Source of the DNA: Microbulbifer marinus
Lineage (GTDB): Bacteria; Pseudomonadota; Gammaproteobacteria; Pseudomonadales; Cellvibrionaceae
Assembly (NCBI RefSeq): GCF_900107725.1
Contig: NZ_FNQO01000002.1
Span: forward strand, 62,001 to 126,000
Length of the DNA stretch: 64,000 bases
Direction: 5' to 3'
Each line of letters starts with the position of its first letter. Position 1 is the first letter of the stretch. Position numbers and translations under genes: made by a program. Below are positions 36,303-45,381 of this stretch, in pieces. Below the pieces are notes generated by a model. It searched no databases and was not told the origin of the DNA. It worked only from the letters and a program-made list of their open reading frames with translations.

Positions 36303-36824
36303 TTACATTCGCCGACCATCCAGCACTAATTCAAATTCCACCTGACCGTTCGCGAGACAGTGCCCCAGCCATTCACCGAGAAAGCGGTTCGCCTGCTGCC
36401 GTTCATCCGCCCGCTGCATGCGCGGATTGGGGTAGACACTATCGACTCCATTGCCACCCACCGGCCCGTACCCGTCCACCGCAACCACCTCTGCCATACG
36501 TGCGTCGTGGTAGAGCCGCACCCTGATCTGCGGCGGCGCCAGCCAGCGGCGTTCGCTATCGTCGGCCGCCGCACTCAAACGGACTTCCGTCGTATATCTG
36601 GAGCGCTCCACTACTGACAGCTCCAGAGAGCCGTGCGGCATCCGGTAGCGCCAGTGCTGCCTGCTGGCCAGTTCCGGCAGCAGCTTGCACAGGCGCAGAT
36701 AGTTCGCATCGCAGTCGGCGTGATAAGACGGCAAGTCGACGCGGTACGTCGACTTTTTCTTACCTTTTAGCGACACATCGGCGCGACTGCGCGCCTTTGC
36801 CCCGGTTTCGGTCAGTAGGGCCAT
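36303..36824 (-). CDS. yqiB: YqiB-family protein (DUF1249)
   Basis: A 173-residue protein of the DUF1249 family, cytoplasmic and without signal peptide. YRVDLPSYHADCDANYLRL (near 27-45) and EWLGHCLANGQVEF at the end are recognisable family segments. I pick ATG 36824 (MALLTETG), with GGAG eight bases upstream, over a GTG three codons earlier. It lies between nudF and cpdA exactly as in E. coli. No biochemical role is established for the family. Confidence 0.85.
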   Translation of the reverse strand: MALLTETGAKARSRADVSLKGKKKSTYRVDLPSYHADCDANYLRLCKLLPELASRQHWRYRMPHGSLELSVVERSRYTTEVRLSAAADDSERRWLAPPQIRVRLYHDARMAEVVAVDGYGPVGGNGVDSVYPNPRMQRADERQQANRFLGEWLGHCLANGQVEFELVLDGRRM

Positions 36825-36911
36825 TATCGACACTCCAATTCTATTGTCGCCGTGACTTAGATCTCAGTTTGCACGCAGAGCGGGTAAACGAACGAAATCC
36901 ACGGTGACCGG

Positions 36912-37571
36912 TTAGCCTTCTGGCGTACCTGCCACCAGTTGTTCACGCTTTAGCTGCAGCCACTGTAGACAAATGATGGTGGCCGCATTATCGATCGGGC
37001 AGCCATCCGGGCCCCTCTCATCCATCGCCCGCAGCACCTCTTGCCGCGGAAACACCCGCAGGCGGATATCCTCGTTTTCGTGCTCCAGGCCGAAATGCCC
37101 CTCGGCTCCGTCGAGGTCGACCAGCGCACAGTAGAGGTGCAGCCGCTCCGAGCTGCCGCCCGGGCTCGGCATATAACTGCTAACGAAGTGCAGCTCTCCC
37201 ACCTGCAGACCGGCCTCTTCCACCACTTCCCGCCGGGCCACCTCTTCCAGAGGCTCGCCTTCCTCCACCATACCCGCGACCACCTCCAGGCACCAGGGGC
37301 CGCCCGGGCGCTCCAGCGCGCCGACGCGGAACTGCTCTATGAGCCCGACGAGGTCCCGCTCGGGATCGTAGAGCAGCACCCCCACCGCCGGGTCGCGCAC
37401 GAACAGCTCGCGCTCGAACTCGCCGCTCCAGCCACCACGAAACAGGCGATGCCGCAGGCGCAGGCGCAGCATGGTGAAAAACCCCTGAAATACCGGCGTG
37501 CGGGATATCACATCCACAGCACCGCGGCTGAACTGGGGTGACAGATCGGTTTTGCTCTCACTCTTTTTCAT
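36912..37571 (-). CDS. nudF: ADP-ribose pyrophosphatase (Nudix)
   Basis: A 219-residue Nudix hydrolase cleaving ADP-ribose to AMP and ribose-5-phosphate. The Nudix box is visible from GMVEEGEPLEEVARREVVEE through AGLQVG (about 101-128), with the metal-binding REVVEEAG core. The SPGGSSERLHLYCALVDL segment after the box is typical of ADPRase NudF. It is the first gene of the block leading to parE, with an 87-bp gap before yqiB. Confidence 0.92.
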   Translation of the reverse strand: MKKSESKTDLSPQFSRGAVDVISRTPVFQGFFTMLRLRLRHRLFRGGWSGEFERELFVRDPAVGVLLYDPERDLVGLIEQFRVGALERPGGPWCLEVVAGMVEEGEPLEEVARREVVEEAGLQVGELHFVSSYMPSPGGSSERLHLYCALVDLDGAEGHFGLEHENEDIRLRVFPRQEVLRAMDERGPDGCPIDNAATIICLQWLQLKREQLVAGTPEG

Positions 37572-37651
37572 TATCGCATCTCTTCAACGGGTCAGCGGGA
37601 CAGCGCCGCGGGGCCATTCCCATTTGCGGGGCTATATCGCCGTCGGGCAAC

Positions 37652-37660
37652 TGTTATACT
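37652..37660 (+). promoter_or_regulatory. Possible extended -10 promoter upstream of the CgeB-like glycosyltransferase
   Basis: TGTTATACT is an extended -10 (TG-n-TATACT) in the gap between nudF and the glycosyltransferase gene. No matching -35 is visible. It would give a leader of about 155 nt. Confidence 0.3.
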
Positions 37661-37819
37661 CTGCGCCCATTTAACGGGCCTGGGAACAAATCCACAGTCG
37701 CAACGGGGCTCCCAGAGCCACCTGCAAAGCCGTCTTGGATCTGTCTTGGGCCCTTTGACAGCCCCTGACTCAGCGGCCACACAAATTATTTTCCCCAGGA
37801 TATCTAGAGAACGCACCAT

Positions 37820-38860
37820 ATGAGAGTGCTCAATATTGCCTATCAGCAACTGCGCCGCTACGGCAAGACGCGGGTCAGCTGGGCCCAGAAACTGACCTTC
37901 GGACTGATCAAGAATGACCACTATACTCAGGTTTTCAGCGATCGCGATGTAGCCGCGTTCGAAGCGCCGCTAGGGATTCGCGACCTCGGCGTAAAAAAGG
38001 CCAACCGGCGCCTGTTGGAAACCGTCGATGCATTCGAGCCCGACCTGGTGATTGCCGGCCACTGCGACATGATCGGCAACGACACCCTGAAAGAGATCAA
38101 ACAGCGGCTGCCGAACTGTGTGATCGCGCACTGCAACAACGATCCGCTGTTCGTACCGAGCAATGTGGAGCGCATCAAATACCGCGCAGAGGTTGCCGAT
38201 GCGGTCTTCGTCTCCACCGGTCGCCGCGAACTGAAGATGTTCGAGGGCTTTGGGGCGCGCGTCTACCACATGCCGAACCCGGTAGATCCGGCGATCGAAA
38301 ACCTGGACAACTCCCAGCGCACCGATCTGCCCATCGACCTGCTGTTCTGCAGCAACAGCAACAACTTCACCAAACGCCTGCAGATGGTCAAGAACCTGAA
38401 AGACGCGCTCGGTGATTCGCTGAACTTCAAAACCTACGGCAGCTTCGGCGAGGCGCCGGTGTGGGGCCGCGACTACGATCGCGCGCTGGCGCAGACCAAG
38501 ATGGGACTGAACTTCAATCGCCAGGACACGCACTACTGGTATTCGTCGGCGCGCATGGCGCAACTGGCCGGCAACGGCATCCTGCAGTTCACCAGCGACA
38601 AGCTGCATTTCGACGAGCTGTTGCCACCGGAAAGCGTGGTTTACTTCGATGACGAGCAGGATCTGCTGGCAAAGATTCGTGAATTCCACGGCGACGATGC
38701 CAAGCGTCGCGCCTGGGCGGCGCGCGCGCGGGATTTCTTCCAGACGGAAATGAATTCGCAACTCTACGCGCAGTACATCGTCGAAGCCTCGACGCTGCAG
38801 CCTTTCAGCCACGACTACGCCTGGGCGCGCGATATCAATCTGGACGGCTCGCTGAAGTAG
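37820..38860 (+). CDS. Glycosyltransferase, CgeB-like (GT-B fold)
   Basis: A 346-residue cytoplasmic protein with the GT-B character of the CgeB/Glycos_transf_1_2 type. The N-terminal half has PDLVIAGHCDMIG and YHMPNPVDP; the C-terminal half has GLNFNRQDTHYW, the acidic donor-side segment, and MAQLAGNGILQFTSD. The tail RRAWAARARDFFQTEMNS is the usual closing helix. A second glycosyltransferase gene follows after 38 bp, so they are likely co-transcribed. A role in LPS or exopolysaccharide assembly is inferred; sugar and acceptor are unknown. Confidence 0.78.
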   Translation: MRVLNIAYQQLRRYGKTRVSWAQKLTFGLIKNDHYTQVFSDRDVAAFEAPLGIRDLGVKKANRRLLETVDAFEPDLVIAGHCDMIGNDTLKEIKQRLPNCVIAHCNNDPLFVPSNVERIKYRAEVADAVFVSTGRRELKMFEGFGARVYHMPNPVDPAIENLDNSQRTDLPIDLLFCSNSNNFTKRLQMVKNLKDALGDSLNFKTYGSFGEAPVWGRDYDRALAQTKMGLNFNRQDTHYWYSSARMAQLAGNGILQFTSDKLHFDELLPPESVVYFDDEQDLLAKIREFHGDDAKRRAWAARARDFFQTEMNSQLYAQYIVEASTLQPFSHDYAWARDINLDGSLK

Positions 38861-38898
38861 CGCGCACACCGGACCACAGACACTGAACAGTATTGCTT

Positions 38899-39951
38899 AT
38901 GAGTAACAAGCCAATTCGAGTGGCACAGGTATTGGCCGGCGCAGAACACGGCGGTGCGGAAAACTTTTTCGTGCGCCTGGTGAGCGGTCTGAACGAGCGC
39001 CCGCAGCTGGACGAGAAAGCGTTTATCCGCAACCACGACCACCGCGTGCAGGCGCTGCGCAACAACGGCGTGGAGACCGAAGGTTTCAAGTTCGGCGGCA
39101 AGCTGGATTTTCGCGGCCGCAAGATTTACCGGCAGGCACTCAACAACTGGCAGCCGGATATCGTGATGACCTGGATGGGACGCGCCACCATCATCACCCC
39201 CAATTCCAGCGATTACCTGCTGGTCAGTCGCCTGGGGCACTATTACAACCTGAAGTACTACCGCCATGCGGATTACTGGATCGGTATCAGCAAGGGCATC
39301 TGCCAGCACATGATCGATGGCGGTATCCCGAAAGAGCGGATTTTTCACATCCCCAACTTCGCCGACGAGACGCCGGTGGAGCCGCTGCCAAGAAACAGCT
39401 TCAACACCCCGGAAGACAAGCCGCTGATCCTCGCCGCCGGTCGCCTGCATGTGAACAAGGCGTTCGACGTGCTGCTGCACTCACTGGCGCAGATACCGGA
39501 TGCGATACTGTGGCTCGCCGGCACCGGCCCGGAAGAGAAAAAGCTGAAAGCTTTATGCCACAAGCTCGGCCTGGATGAGCGCGTGCGGTTTCTCGGCTGG
39601 CGTACTGACGTCACCGCGCTAATGCGCACGGCCGATCTGTTCGTGTGCCCGTCGCGGCACGAGGGCCTCGGCTCCATCGTGATGGAATCCTGGGCGCACC
39701 GCTGCCCGATCGTGGCGACCAACTCTCAGGGCCCCGGCGAGGCCATCACCGACGGTGTGAGCGGCCTGATCACCCCCATCGACGACGCGGATGCGCTGAC
39801 CAAGGCGATCAAGTCTGTGCTGGACAATCCCGATTTGCGCCAGAGCCTGATCGAAGGCGCTGCCGAAGTGTACGCGAACGGTTATTCAAGGAAGCATATC
39901 GTCGACTCTTATGTCGAGCTGTATCAGCAGCTGATGGCAAAGCGCGGCTGA
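38899..39951 (+). CDS. Glycosyltransferase family 4
   Basis: A 350-residue GT4 retaining glycosyltransferase. The N-terminal acceptor domain opens VAQVLAGAEHGGAENFF, where the GGAE loop is typical. The donor domain shows LAAGRLHVNKAFDVLL, GTGPEEKKL, VRFLGWRTDV, and the E-x7-E region CPSRHEGLGSIVMESWA. I take ATG 38899 (MSNKPIRVAQ) rather than the TTG two codons earlier. It closely follows the CgeB-like gene. It probably adds a sugar to the LPS core or a surface glycan. Confidence 0.87.
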   Translation: MSNKPIRVAQVLAGAEHGGAENFFVRLVSGLNERPQLDEKAFIRNHDHRVQALRNNGVETEGFKFGGKLDFRGRKIYRQALNNWQPDIVMTWMGRATIITPNSSDYLLVSRLGHYYNLKYYRHADYWIGISKGICQHMIDGGIPKERIFHIPNFADETPVEPLPRNSFNTPEDKPLILAAGRLHVNKAFDVLLHSLAQIPDAILWLAGTGPEEKKLKALCHKLGLDERVRFLGWRTDVTALMRTADLFVCPSRHEGLGSIVMESWAHRCPIVATNSQGPGEAITDGVSGLITPIDDADALTKAIKSVLDNPDLRQSLIEGAAEVYANGYSRKHIVDSYVELYQQLMAKRG

Positions 39952-39999
39952 GTCAAACCGACGCCTGCCGACGGCTCGCACATCGGCGGCCGCAATGTC

Positions 40000-40030
40000 G
40001 AAGTCTGCTGACATTTGCCCAGCAGACTTC
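40000..40030. terminator. Inverted repeat between convergent genes (possible terminator)
   Basis: GAAGTCTGCTG (40000-40010) and CAGCAGACTTC (40020-40030) form an 11-bp perfect stem with a 9-nt loop, between the GT4 gene and the DUF4136 lipoprotein gene. Only short T-rich stretches flank it, so efficiency is uncertain. Confidence 0.55.
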
Positions 40031-40050
40031 CATTTCTCAAACGCACCGAA

Positions 40051-40602
40051 TCAGTGAGGTGGGAACCGGTTGAGCATTAACGCCAGCTCCTCCCGTATCC
40101 GCTGCTGGCTCTGCAGCGGATCGGCATAGCGCGCCGCCGCAGACGGCGTACTGGCGCGCCACAGCGGCGAACTCTGCGGCGACAGTACATCCAGTACCAG
40201 GTAACTTTCGCGATACTGGCGCACCTCGAGCGGCGCGCGCCAGCCCACGCCCCAGTAGCGGTAGCCACCGTAGAGGGCCAGACTGTCCTCGTAGACCACC
40301 ACCTTTTCCACCGAGTTGAGCTGTAACCGCACGAGGAAATCAGCGCTGTCGGCAGTCTCCGCCGGCTGGTAGCGCATGCGCAACAGCCCTTCCAGCGCCT
40401 GGGTGGCACGCTTCATCTCCAGCGGCGAAACGGGACCGGTGGCGAGGGGATCGAGCAGGTAATAGGTCCGCAGGCTGCTGAAGTCCGCCTGCGGATCGTA
40501 ATCCACGGCAACCGGCGGCACCGTCGCGCATCCGGCCAGTAACAAAACGATCAGGGCCAATAGTTGCAAACGCAAAACGTGGGCCCGCAAAATGGCAAGC
40601 AT
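40051..40602 (-). CDS. DUF4136 lipoprotein A
   Basis: A 183-residue predicted lipoprotein, with a hydrophobic signal and lipobox LLAGC (Cys about 25). VDYDPQADFSSLRTYYLLD is the typical start of the DUF4136 domain, and ADFLVRLQL sits mid-domain. The C-terminal part has LVLDVLSPQSSPLWRAST, also family-like. It is 142 bp downstream of a second DUF4136-type lipoprotein gene on the same strand, with a possible hairpin between. The family has no assigned function. Confidence 0.78.
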   Translation of the reverse strand: MLAILRAHVLRLQLLALIVLLLAGCATVPPVAVDYDPQADFSSLRTYYLLDPLATGPVSPLEMKRATQALEGLLRMRYQPAETADSADFLVRLQLNSVEKVVVYEDSLALYGGYRYWGVGWRAPLEVRQYRESYLVLDVLSPQSSPLWRASTPSAAARYADPLQSQQRIREELALMLNRFPPH

Positions 40603-40744
40603 GCCTTTCTCCTACTGCTCAATTGCTGAAGAATCGGCATCCGTACCGATGTGGAAATTTGTCCGAACTAATTTTCAAGCGGCGCGAATATAATCCCGCC
40701 GGGCATTTTGAACCGGGTCATCTCACCGCACCAGGCCTACCGTG

Positions 40745-41293
40745 TCAGTAGGCCGCCGGCAGATCCCGCAACAGCTCGCGCACCGCGGTGCCAATTATAC
40801 GCCGGCGCTCCTCTTCGCTCTCCGGCCGCGTCAGCAGCTTAGTGGCGCTGCCGCCCCAGATAGGAGCACCGTCGGCCCGCCCTATGCCCAGGGACAGGAT
40901 CACCCGTGGCGCGCCGGTGCGCTCGGGCAGCTCCACTACCCCTTTTGTTGCATTGCTATCGAACTGGGCATCCCAAGTGGGGTCGGTCGGATCTCCCGAA
41001 AACTGCTCTTCGACGACCGCCACCTGGTAGTCGACCAGCATATCCGCGCGCGCGACCTCGTCCACCTCGCGATAGCCACGCGCCCGCAGCTCACCCGAAA
41101 CCGCCGCACGCATTTCCTCATCCAGTTCCACCAGCTGCGCGGAAGCTTCCGGTACATCGCTGAGCGCCGCCTCACCCCAGGCATAGGTGGAAAAAGGCAC
41201 CGGTGCCGCGCGCGGCTCGACGCGCTCTACCTGCATGTCCTGGCAACCGGCCAGTACCAATGTTGCGAACAGGCCAATCAGTGTCTTGCGCAT
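40745..41293 (-). CDS. DUF4136-like lipoprotein B, downstream of the MCE gene
   Basis: A 182-residue predicted lipoprotein: lipobox LVLAGC with Cys near 17. FSTYAWGEAALSD, LRARGYREV and ARADMLVDYQVAV follow the DUF4136 pattern; IGRADGAPIWGGSATK closes the domain. GGGAAG precedes the ATG. It begins 25 bp after the MCE-protein stop and so is probably the fourth gene of the PqiA-PqiA-MCE operon, in the place where E. coli pqi has the unrelated lipoprotein gene pqiC. A periplasmic role in envelope lipid traffic is inference. Confidence 0.75.
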   Translation of the reverse strand: MRKTLIGLFATLVLAGCQDMQVERVEPRAAPVPFSTYAWGEAALSDVPEASAQLVELDEEMRAAVSGELRARGYREVDEVARADMLVDYQVAVVEEQFSGDPTDPTWDAQFDSNATKGVVELPERTGAPRVILSLGIGRADGAPIWGGSATKLLTRPESEEERRRIIGTAVRELLRDLPAAY

Positions 41294-41318
41294 AATTACT
41301 TCCCTTTTTTCCGTTACT

Positions 41319-43703
41319 TTATTTGGTCGGCTCGGCGGCTCCGCATATTTCTATTTTAGGGCTCCAGGTGAACCACTCGGGCTTCGACTCCGGGTAGAGC
41401 GGGTAATGACTGCCCGATTCCACTTCCAGCCCCATCTGCGGTGGCTCGGGTGTCGCAAAGGCGACGCCGCCCGCCAGCAGCGCCTGTGCGGACTCGGTAT
41501 TGACCTGCAGACCGGTCTTCAGCCCGAAGTTCACTTCCATGCCGCTGGCATTCCAGAACACCGTATGTTCGCGCACCAGTGTGCGGTAGCAGGGCTCTAT
41601 ATGTACATAGATGTAAACCCGGTCCGCCAGTTCCCCCAGCGCAAAACCGGTAACTTCGCCCACCTGCACCTGGCGGTAGTAAACCGGGCTGCCCGGCACC
41701 AGCGACCCCCGTCGCGCCGCGTCGAGAATGACGGCGAGGCCTGGGCGAAGCATGGTGTCCGCCAGGTCTTCACGGGGCGGTTCCGGCAGAGCGGTGAACT
41801 CCGTTTGCACCGCGCCGCCGCCGGGCTCCAGTGCCAGGTAACGACCGGTGATCAGGGTGTCCACATTGGCGACCTTGCTGAGGCCGATTTGCGGTGACAC
41901 TACCCAGATGCGCGTACCCTCGCGGGCGAAGTGCTCGCCGCGGTGAAACAGTTTGGCGGTCGCGCGCACGGCACTGATGTCTCGCTCCAGCCGCATGCGG
42001 GTGATCTCGCCTACCTGGATGCCGCGATAGCGCAGAGGCGCGCCGACCTTGAGTCCCTCGGCGTTGGCCAGCGTAACCTGGATCGCGATCCCCTCTTCCA
42101 GCGCCGCCTCGCGGCTACTGTACAGCGGAAAACGCTCGCCGTTGCTCGCCGGCGCCGCATTCTCGCGCGCCCGCGGGGGGCTGCCGAACGCGATCCCGCC
42201 CCTGAGCAGCGACAACAGTGAATCCGCTTCCACTTCAATTCCGCTCAGGCTGGCAGACGCACGCAGGCCGCTGATATTCCAGAAGCGGCTCTCCTTGTTG
42301 ACCAGATGGGCATAGCGCGGCTCGATCACCACGTAAACCTCGACGCCATCGCCGCCCTTGCGCAGTTCCATGCCCTGTACCTTGCCGACCTCGATACGCC
42401 GGTAATAGACCGATGCGCCGCGCTGCAGGGAGCCGGTGTTGCGCGCCGTCAGGCGCAGGTGCAGACCGGGTGCGCGCGGATCCATTGGCGGCGCCGAGGC
42501 GCGCGCCTGGAAAGTACGCAGGGAGCGCTCACCGCGGCGCAGATCCACCTCGATGCGGTTGCCCTTGAGCAGATCGTTGAGACCGCCGGCAAATTCCAGC
42601 GTCGGAGGGGCCAGCCAGAAGCGCGTGTTTTCACTCAGCAGATCGTCGGTGATCGGGTCCATCAGCAGGCGCACTTCCATGCCGTCGATATTGCGGCTGG
42701 CCTTGACCGCGCTGACTTTACCCACCTGTATGCCCTGGTAATACACCTGGGTGCTGCCGGGCGTGACATTGACGCCGCGATCGAAATTCAGCGTGACAGA
42801 AATTCCGGCATCGGCAGCAGCAAAACTCTTGTACAGTTTGAATTCGGTGCCGTTGACCGCTAGCGGCGACTGCCGCTGTGCCTCCGGCGTATGGAAGCTG
42901 ACCCCGCCGGCCACCAGTGCGGCCAGCGATTCCAGGTTCACGGTAATGCCACCGATACCGCCCTCCACCGAAATGCCGGAACTGTTCCAGAAACGGCTGC
43001 CGCGGTGCACCAGATGGGCGAATTCGCGGCGGATAAACAGATCTATCTCCACCTCTCGGTCGTCCTGGTCGAGACGATAATCCTCCACCTGGCCGACCCG
43101 CAGTTGCCGGTAGTAGACGGGCGAGCCACGGTTCAGCGACCCCAGTCGTGGCGACTTCAGAGTTACCCGCAGGCCGTCGCCACGTACAAACGCCGGCGGC
43201 CGGTCCAGCGCGACGAACTTGCGCTTGCGCCCACCGCTACCGGGTTCGAGGGCGATATAGTTGCCCGATACCAGGGTTTCCAGACCGCGCACACCGGTAA
43301 TGGAAAACTCCGGCCTCACCACCCAGAAATCAGTGCCCTCCACCAGCAGGTGCTCGGCACTGCGATTGAAATCCACTTCGGCCAGGACGCCGTCGGCGCC
43401 ATCCAGCTCCGGCGCCTTCGGCACCAGGCGAAAATCCCGCACGACGCCGATATCGACGCCGGAATACTTGACCACCGTCTTGCCTTCGATCAGACCATCA
43501 CCGGAATGAAAGAGAATCGTGACCTTGATATCCCCCTGGGTGACATCCCGGTACAGCAGCCACACGGCGATCAGGGCCGCAATCAGTGGCAAAATCCACA
43601 CCAGTGGTAGCCCGCGACTGCTGCGGACCACCCCGCGCTGCGGGCCTTCGTCTTCGAAGCTTGATTCCCGCGGGCGATTTTCTGGCGGAAGCTCGTCAGC
43701 CAT
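41319..43703 (-). CDS. MCE-domain lipid-transport protein (PqiB/LetB-like)
   Basis: A 794-residue protein with a short cytoplasmic N terminus, one membrane helix at about 31-51 (LPLVWILPLIAALIAVWLLY) and a long periplasmic part. I count six MCE repeats by their core, for example KTVVKYSGVDIGVV, GSPVYYRQLRVGQV, STQVYYQGIQVGKV, ASVYYRRIEVGKV, APLRYRGIQVGEI and GSPVYYRQVQVGEV. E. coli PqiB has three and LetB (YebT) seven, so this is intermediate. Such proteins form stacked hexameric rings bridging the inner and outer membranes for phospholipid transport. Start set at ATG 43703, which overlaps the upstream PqiA gene by eight bases. Confidence 0.9.
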   Translation of the reverse strand: MADELPPENRPRESSFEDEGPQRGVVRSSRGLPLVWILPLIAALIAVWLLYRDVTQGDIKVTILFHSGDGLIEGKTVVKYSGVDIGVVRDFRLVPKAPELDGADGVLAEVDFNRSAEHLLVEGTDFWVVRPEFSITGVRGLETLVSGNYIALEPGSGGRKRKFVALDRPPAFVRGDGLRVTLKSPRLGSLNRGSPVYYRQLRVGQVEDYRLDQDDREVEIDLFIRREFAHLVHRGSRFWNSSGISVEGGIGGITVNLESLAALVAGGVSFHTPEAQRQSPLAVNGTEFKLYKSFAAADAGISVTLNFDRGVNVTPGSTQVYYQGIQVGKVSAVKASRNIDGMEVRLLMDPITDDLLSENTRFWLAPPTLEFAGGLNDLLKGNRIEVDLRRGERSLRTFQARASAPPMDPRAPGLHLRLTARNTGSLQRGASVYYRRIEVGKVQGMELRKGGDGVEVYVVIEPRYAHLVNKESRFWNISGLRASASLSGIEVEADSLLSLLRGGIAFGSPPRARENAAPASNGERFPLYSSREAALEEGIAIQVTLANAEGLKVGAPLRYRGIQVGEITRMRLERDISAVRATAKLFHRGEHFAREGTRIWVVSPQIGLSKVANVDTLITGRYLALEPGGGAVQTEFTALPEPPREDLADTMLRPGLAVILDAARRGSLVPGSPVYYRQVQVGEVTGFALGELADRVYIYVHIEPCYRTLVREHTVFWNASGMEVNFGLKTGLQVNTESAQALLAGGVAFATPEPPQMGLEVESGSHYPLYPESKPEWFTWSPKIEICGAAEPTK

Positions 43704-44364
43704 TCCCCGCGGCTCCATGGTTGTTGTTAGTGGAATCCATGCCCCGCCGCCGGTCGTACACATCCCAGATCAAACGCGGATCGAAACTGCGCGCCGCCAG
43801 CATTGTTATCACCACCACAGTGGCAAAGGCCGTGCTGCCGGGCCCCGCAGCTACCTGGGCAACGGCTCCCATATCCACCAGCGCCACCAGGATCGAAATC
43901 ATGAACAGATCCAGCAGCGACCAGCGACCGATACCGGAAACCACCCGATAGAGCACCATTGCCTGGCGCGGATTCAGCGGCAGCGGTAGCTGTATCTGTA
44001 TCAACAACAGCGTCAGCCCCACCAGTTTCATCACCGGCACCGCGATGCTGGCGACAAAGACAATCAGCGCTATGCCCCACAGACCGGCGTGATACAGCTG
44101 CATCACGCCGCTGATTATCGTACTGGGTTCCCCGGAGGCCAGATAGATGACCGTCATCACCGGCAGCATATTGGCCGGCAGTAACAGCAGCGCGCCAGTA
44201 ATGGTCAGCGCCCAGGTCAGCATCAGGCTGCCGTCGATACGACCGTGTACCCGGGCGCCACAGCGCGGACAGCGGCAGCGGCCGGCCGCGGGCAGTGCGA
44301 CCAGCTGGTGACAGCAGAGGCAGCTGGTCAGCCCCTGCTGAAGCGCTTTCTGTGCGCGGTTCAC
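43696..44364 (-). CDS. PqiA-domain membrane protein 2
   Basis: A 222-residue inner-membrane protein with a single PqiA/LetA domain. A zinc-ribbon-like pair CLCCHQL and CRCPRCGARV lies at the N terminus, followed by four hydrophobic helices (for example MLTWALTITGALLLLPANML). GRWSLLDLFMISILVAL is the conserved core of the family. It starts at 44364, overlapping the preceding PqiA-domain gene by four bases (ATGA). Two one-domain proteins here replace the single two-domain PqiA/LetA of E. coli; they probably pair to serve the MCE protein. Confidence 0.88.
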   Translation of the reverse strand: MNRAQKALQQGLTSCLCCHQLVALPAAGRCRCPRCGARVHGRIDGSLMLTWALTITGALLLLPANMLPVMTVIYLASGEPSTIISGVMQLYHAGLWGIALIVFVASIAVPVMKLVGLTLLLIQIQLPLPLNPRQAMVLYRVVSGIGRWSLLDLFMISILVALVDMGAVAQVAAGPGSTAFATVVVITMLAARSFDPRLIWDVYDRRRGMDSTNNNHGAAGNG

Positions 44365-45029
44365 GGCAATCCCCCCGCTGTGGCGGCACGCGTCCTGTGC
44401 GCGCGGCGCTGCGCCAAACGGTCCCAGACCGCGTGCGGATCAAAACTCAGAGTGGTCAGGTTCGCCACCAGCATCATGGCGACAAAACAGTAGAGACCGG
44501 GCTCTACCTCCATCTTGCCCAGATCGCTCATCTTGATCAGCGCCACCAGTATGCCGAGCATGTACACATCCAACATGCCCCACTCCTTCAGGTGCTGATA
44601 CCAGCGCACCGCCGCGCCCACCGGACGGTCGAGGAATGCCCAGCCACTGCCCCAGCAGATAAAAGCCAACAACAGAAATTTTCCCAGCGGCGCCAGCACA
44701 CTGCAGAACAGCACCAGGGTCGAGAGCCAGATATAGCCGGCATCAAACAAAGACATGACACCATTGAGCAGCGTGTTTTCGGCACCGATAGCAAAAATGG
44801 AAAAACGCAGCAGCGGCAGGGTCGCGGAAGGGATGAACAGCAGCAGCCCGGTCAGGCTCAGGGCCGCGGTGTAGCGGATACTGTTGTGCGCATTACGGTG
44901 CAGCGTGGCGTTACAGCGCGGGCACAGCAGTTTTTGACCGGGCGGTGCCAGCCTGCCGGTCAGCAGCAGATCACATTCGTGACAGGCACGCTGCCAGCGC
45001 GTCGGCGTCTTGTCTCGCCCGGGTTTCAT
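44361..45029 (-). CDS. PqiA-domain membrane protein 1
   Basis: A 222-residue inner-membrane protein, the first gene of the MCE operon. Zinc-ribbon cysteines are in ACHECDLLL and LLCPRCNATL, followed by PqiA helices and the core EWGMLDVYMLGILVALIKM. The start is uncertain: ATG 45029 (MKPGRDKTPTRW) fits the family best but its Shine-Dalgarno is weak and distant; an ATG at 45074 would add 15 residues. The 298-352 bp before tolC must contain its promoter, but I cannot point to a site. Confidence 0.85.
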   Translation of the reverse strand: MKPGRDKTPTRWQRACHECDLLLTGRLAPPGQKLLCPRCNATLHRNAHNSIRYTAALSLTGLLLFIPSATLPLLRFSIFAIGAENTLLNGVMSLFDAGYIWLSTLVLFCSVLAPLGKFLLLAFICWGSGWAFLDRPVGAAVRWYQHLKEWGMLDVYMLGILVALIKMSDLGKMEVEPGLYCFVAMMLVANLTTLSFDPHAVWDRLAQRRAHRTRAATAGGLP

Positions 45030-45381
45030 TTGCGGAAGGAATCCTTGCCTTTTTCTGCACAATGTTTGCCGCATCCAAACAGGCTGCGGGCGCGTCTATT
45101 GAAATGTCGCGCTGAGGCCGCATCCATAGCCGCGGCATAAGAATGCTTGCCAGTAACCGCACATTCGCGTCGGTTTAACGAAGATATACCAAAAAGCCAC
45201 AGTCGTCGCCTCGACGCTCCAGCTGGCCGCAGGTACACTCTCGCGACTGCTATTGGGGAGACTGGCAGCACTACTCACTTTAGGAGTTCAGAGGGGCCTC
45301 TTCGTTCACCGGACAGGGCTTTAGTCCCGAACTCGAAAGTAGAAGCTTTAAGACCGCACCCGCCACAGGAAGTTGAAAAAG

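Noticed and set aside
37572-45381. A thiC gene with TPP riboswitch between nudF and tolC, as expected from Pseudomonas gene order
   Set aside because: The interval holds glycosyltransferase, lipoprotein and MCE genes; no thiC coding sequence or THI-box element is visible.
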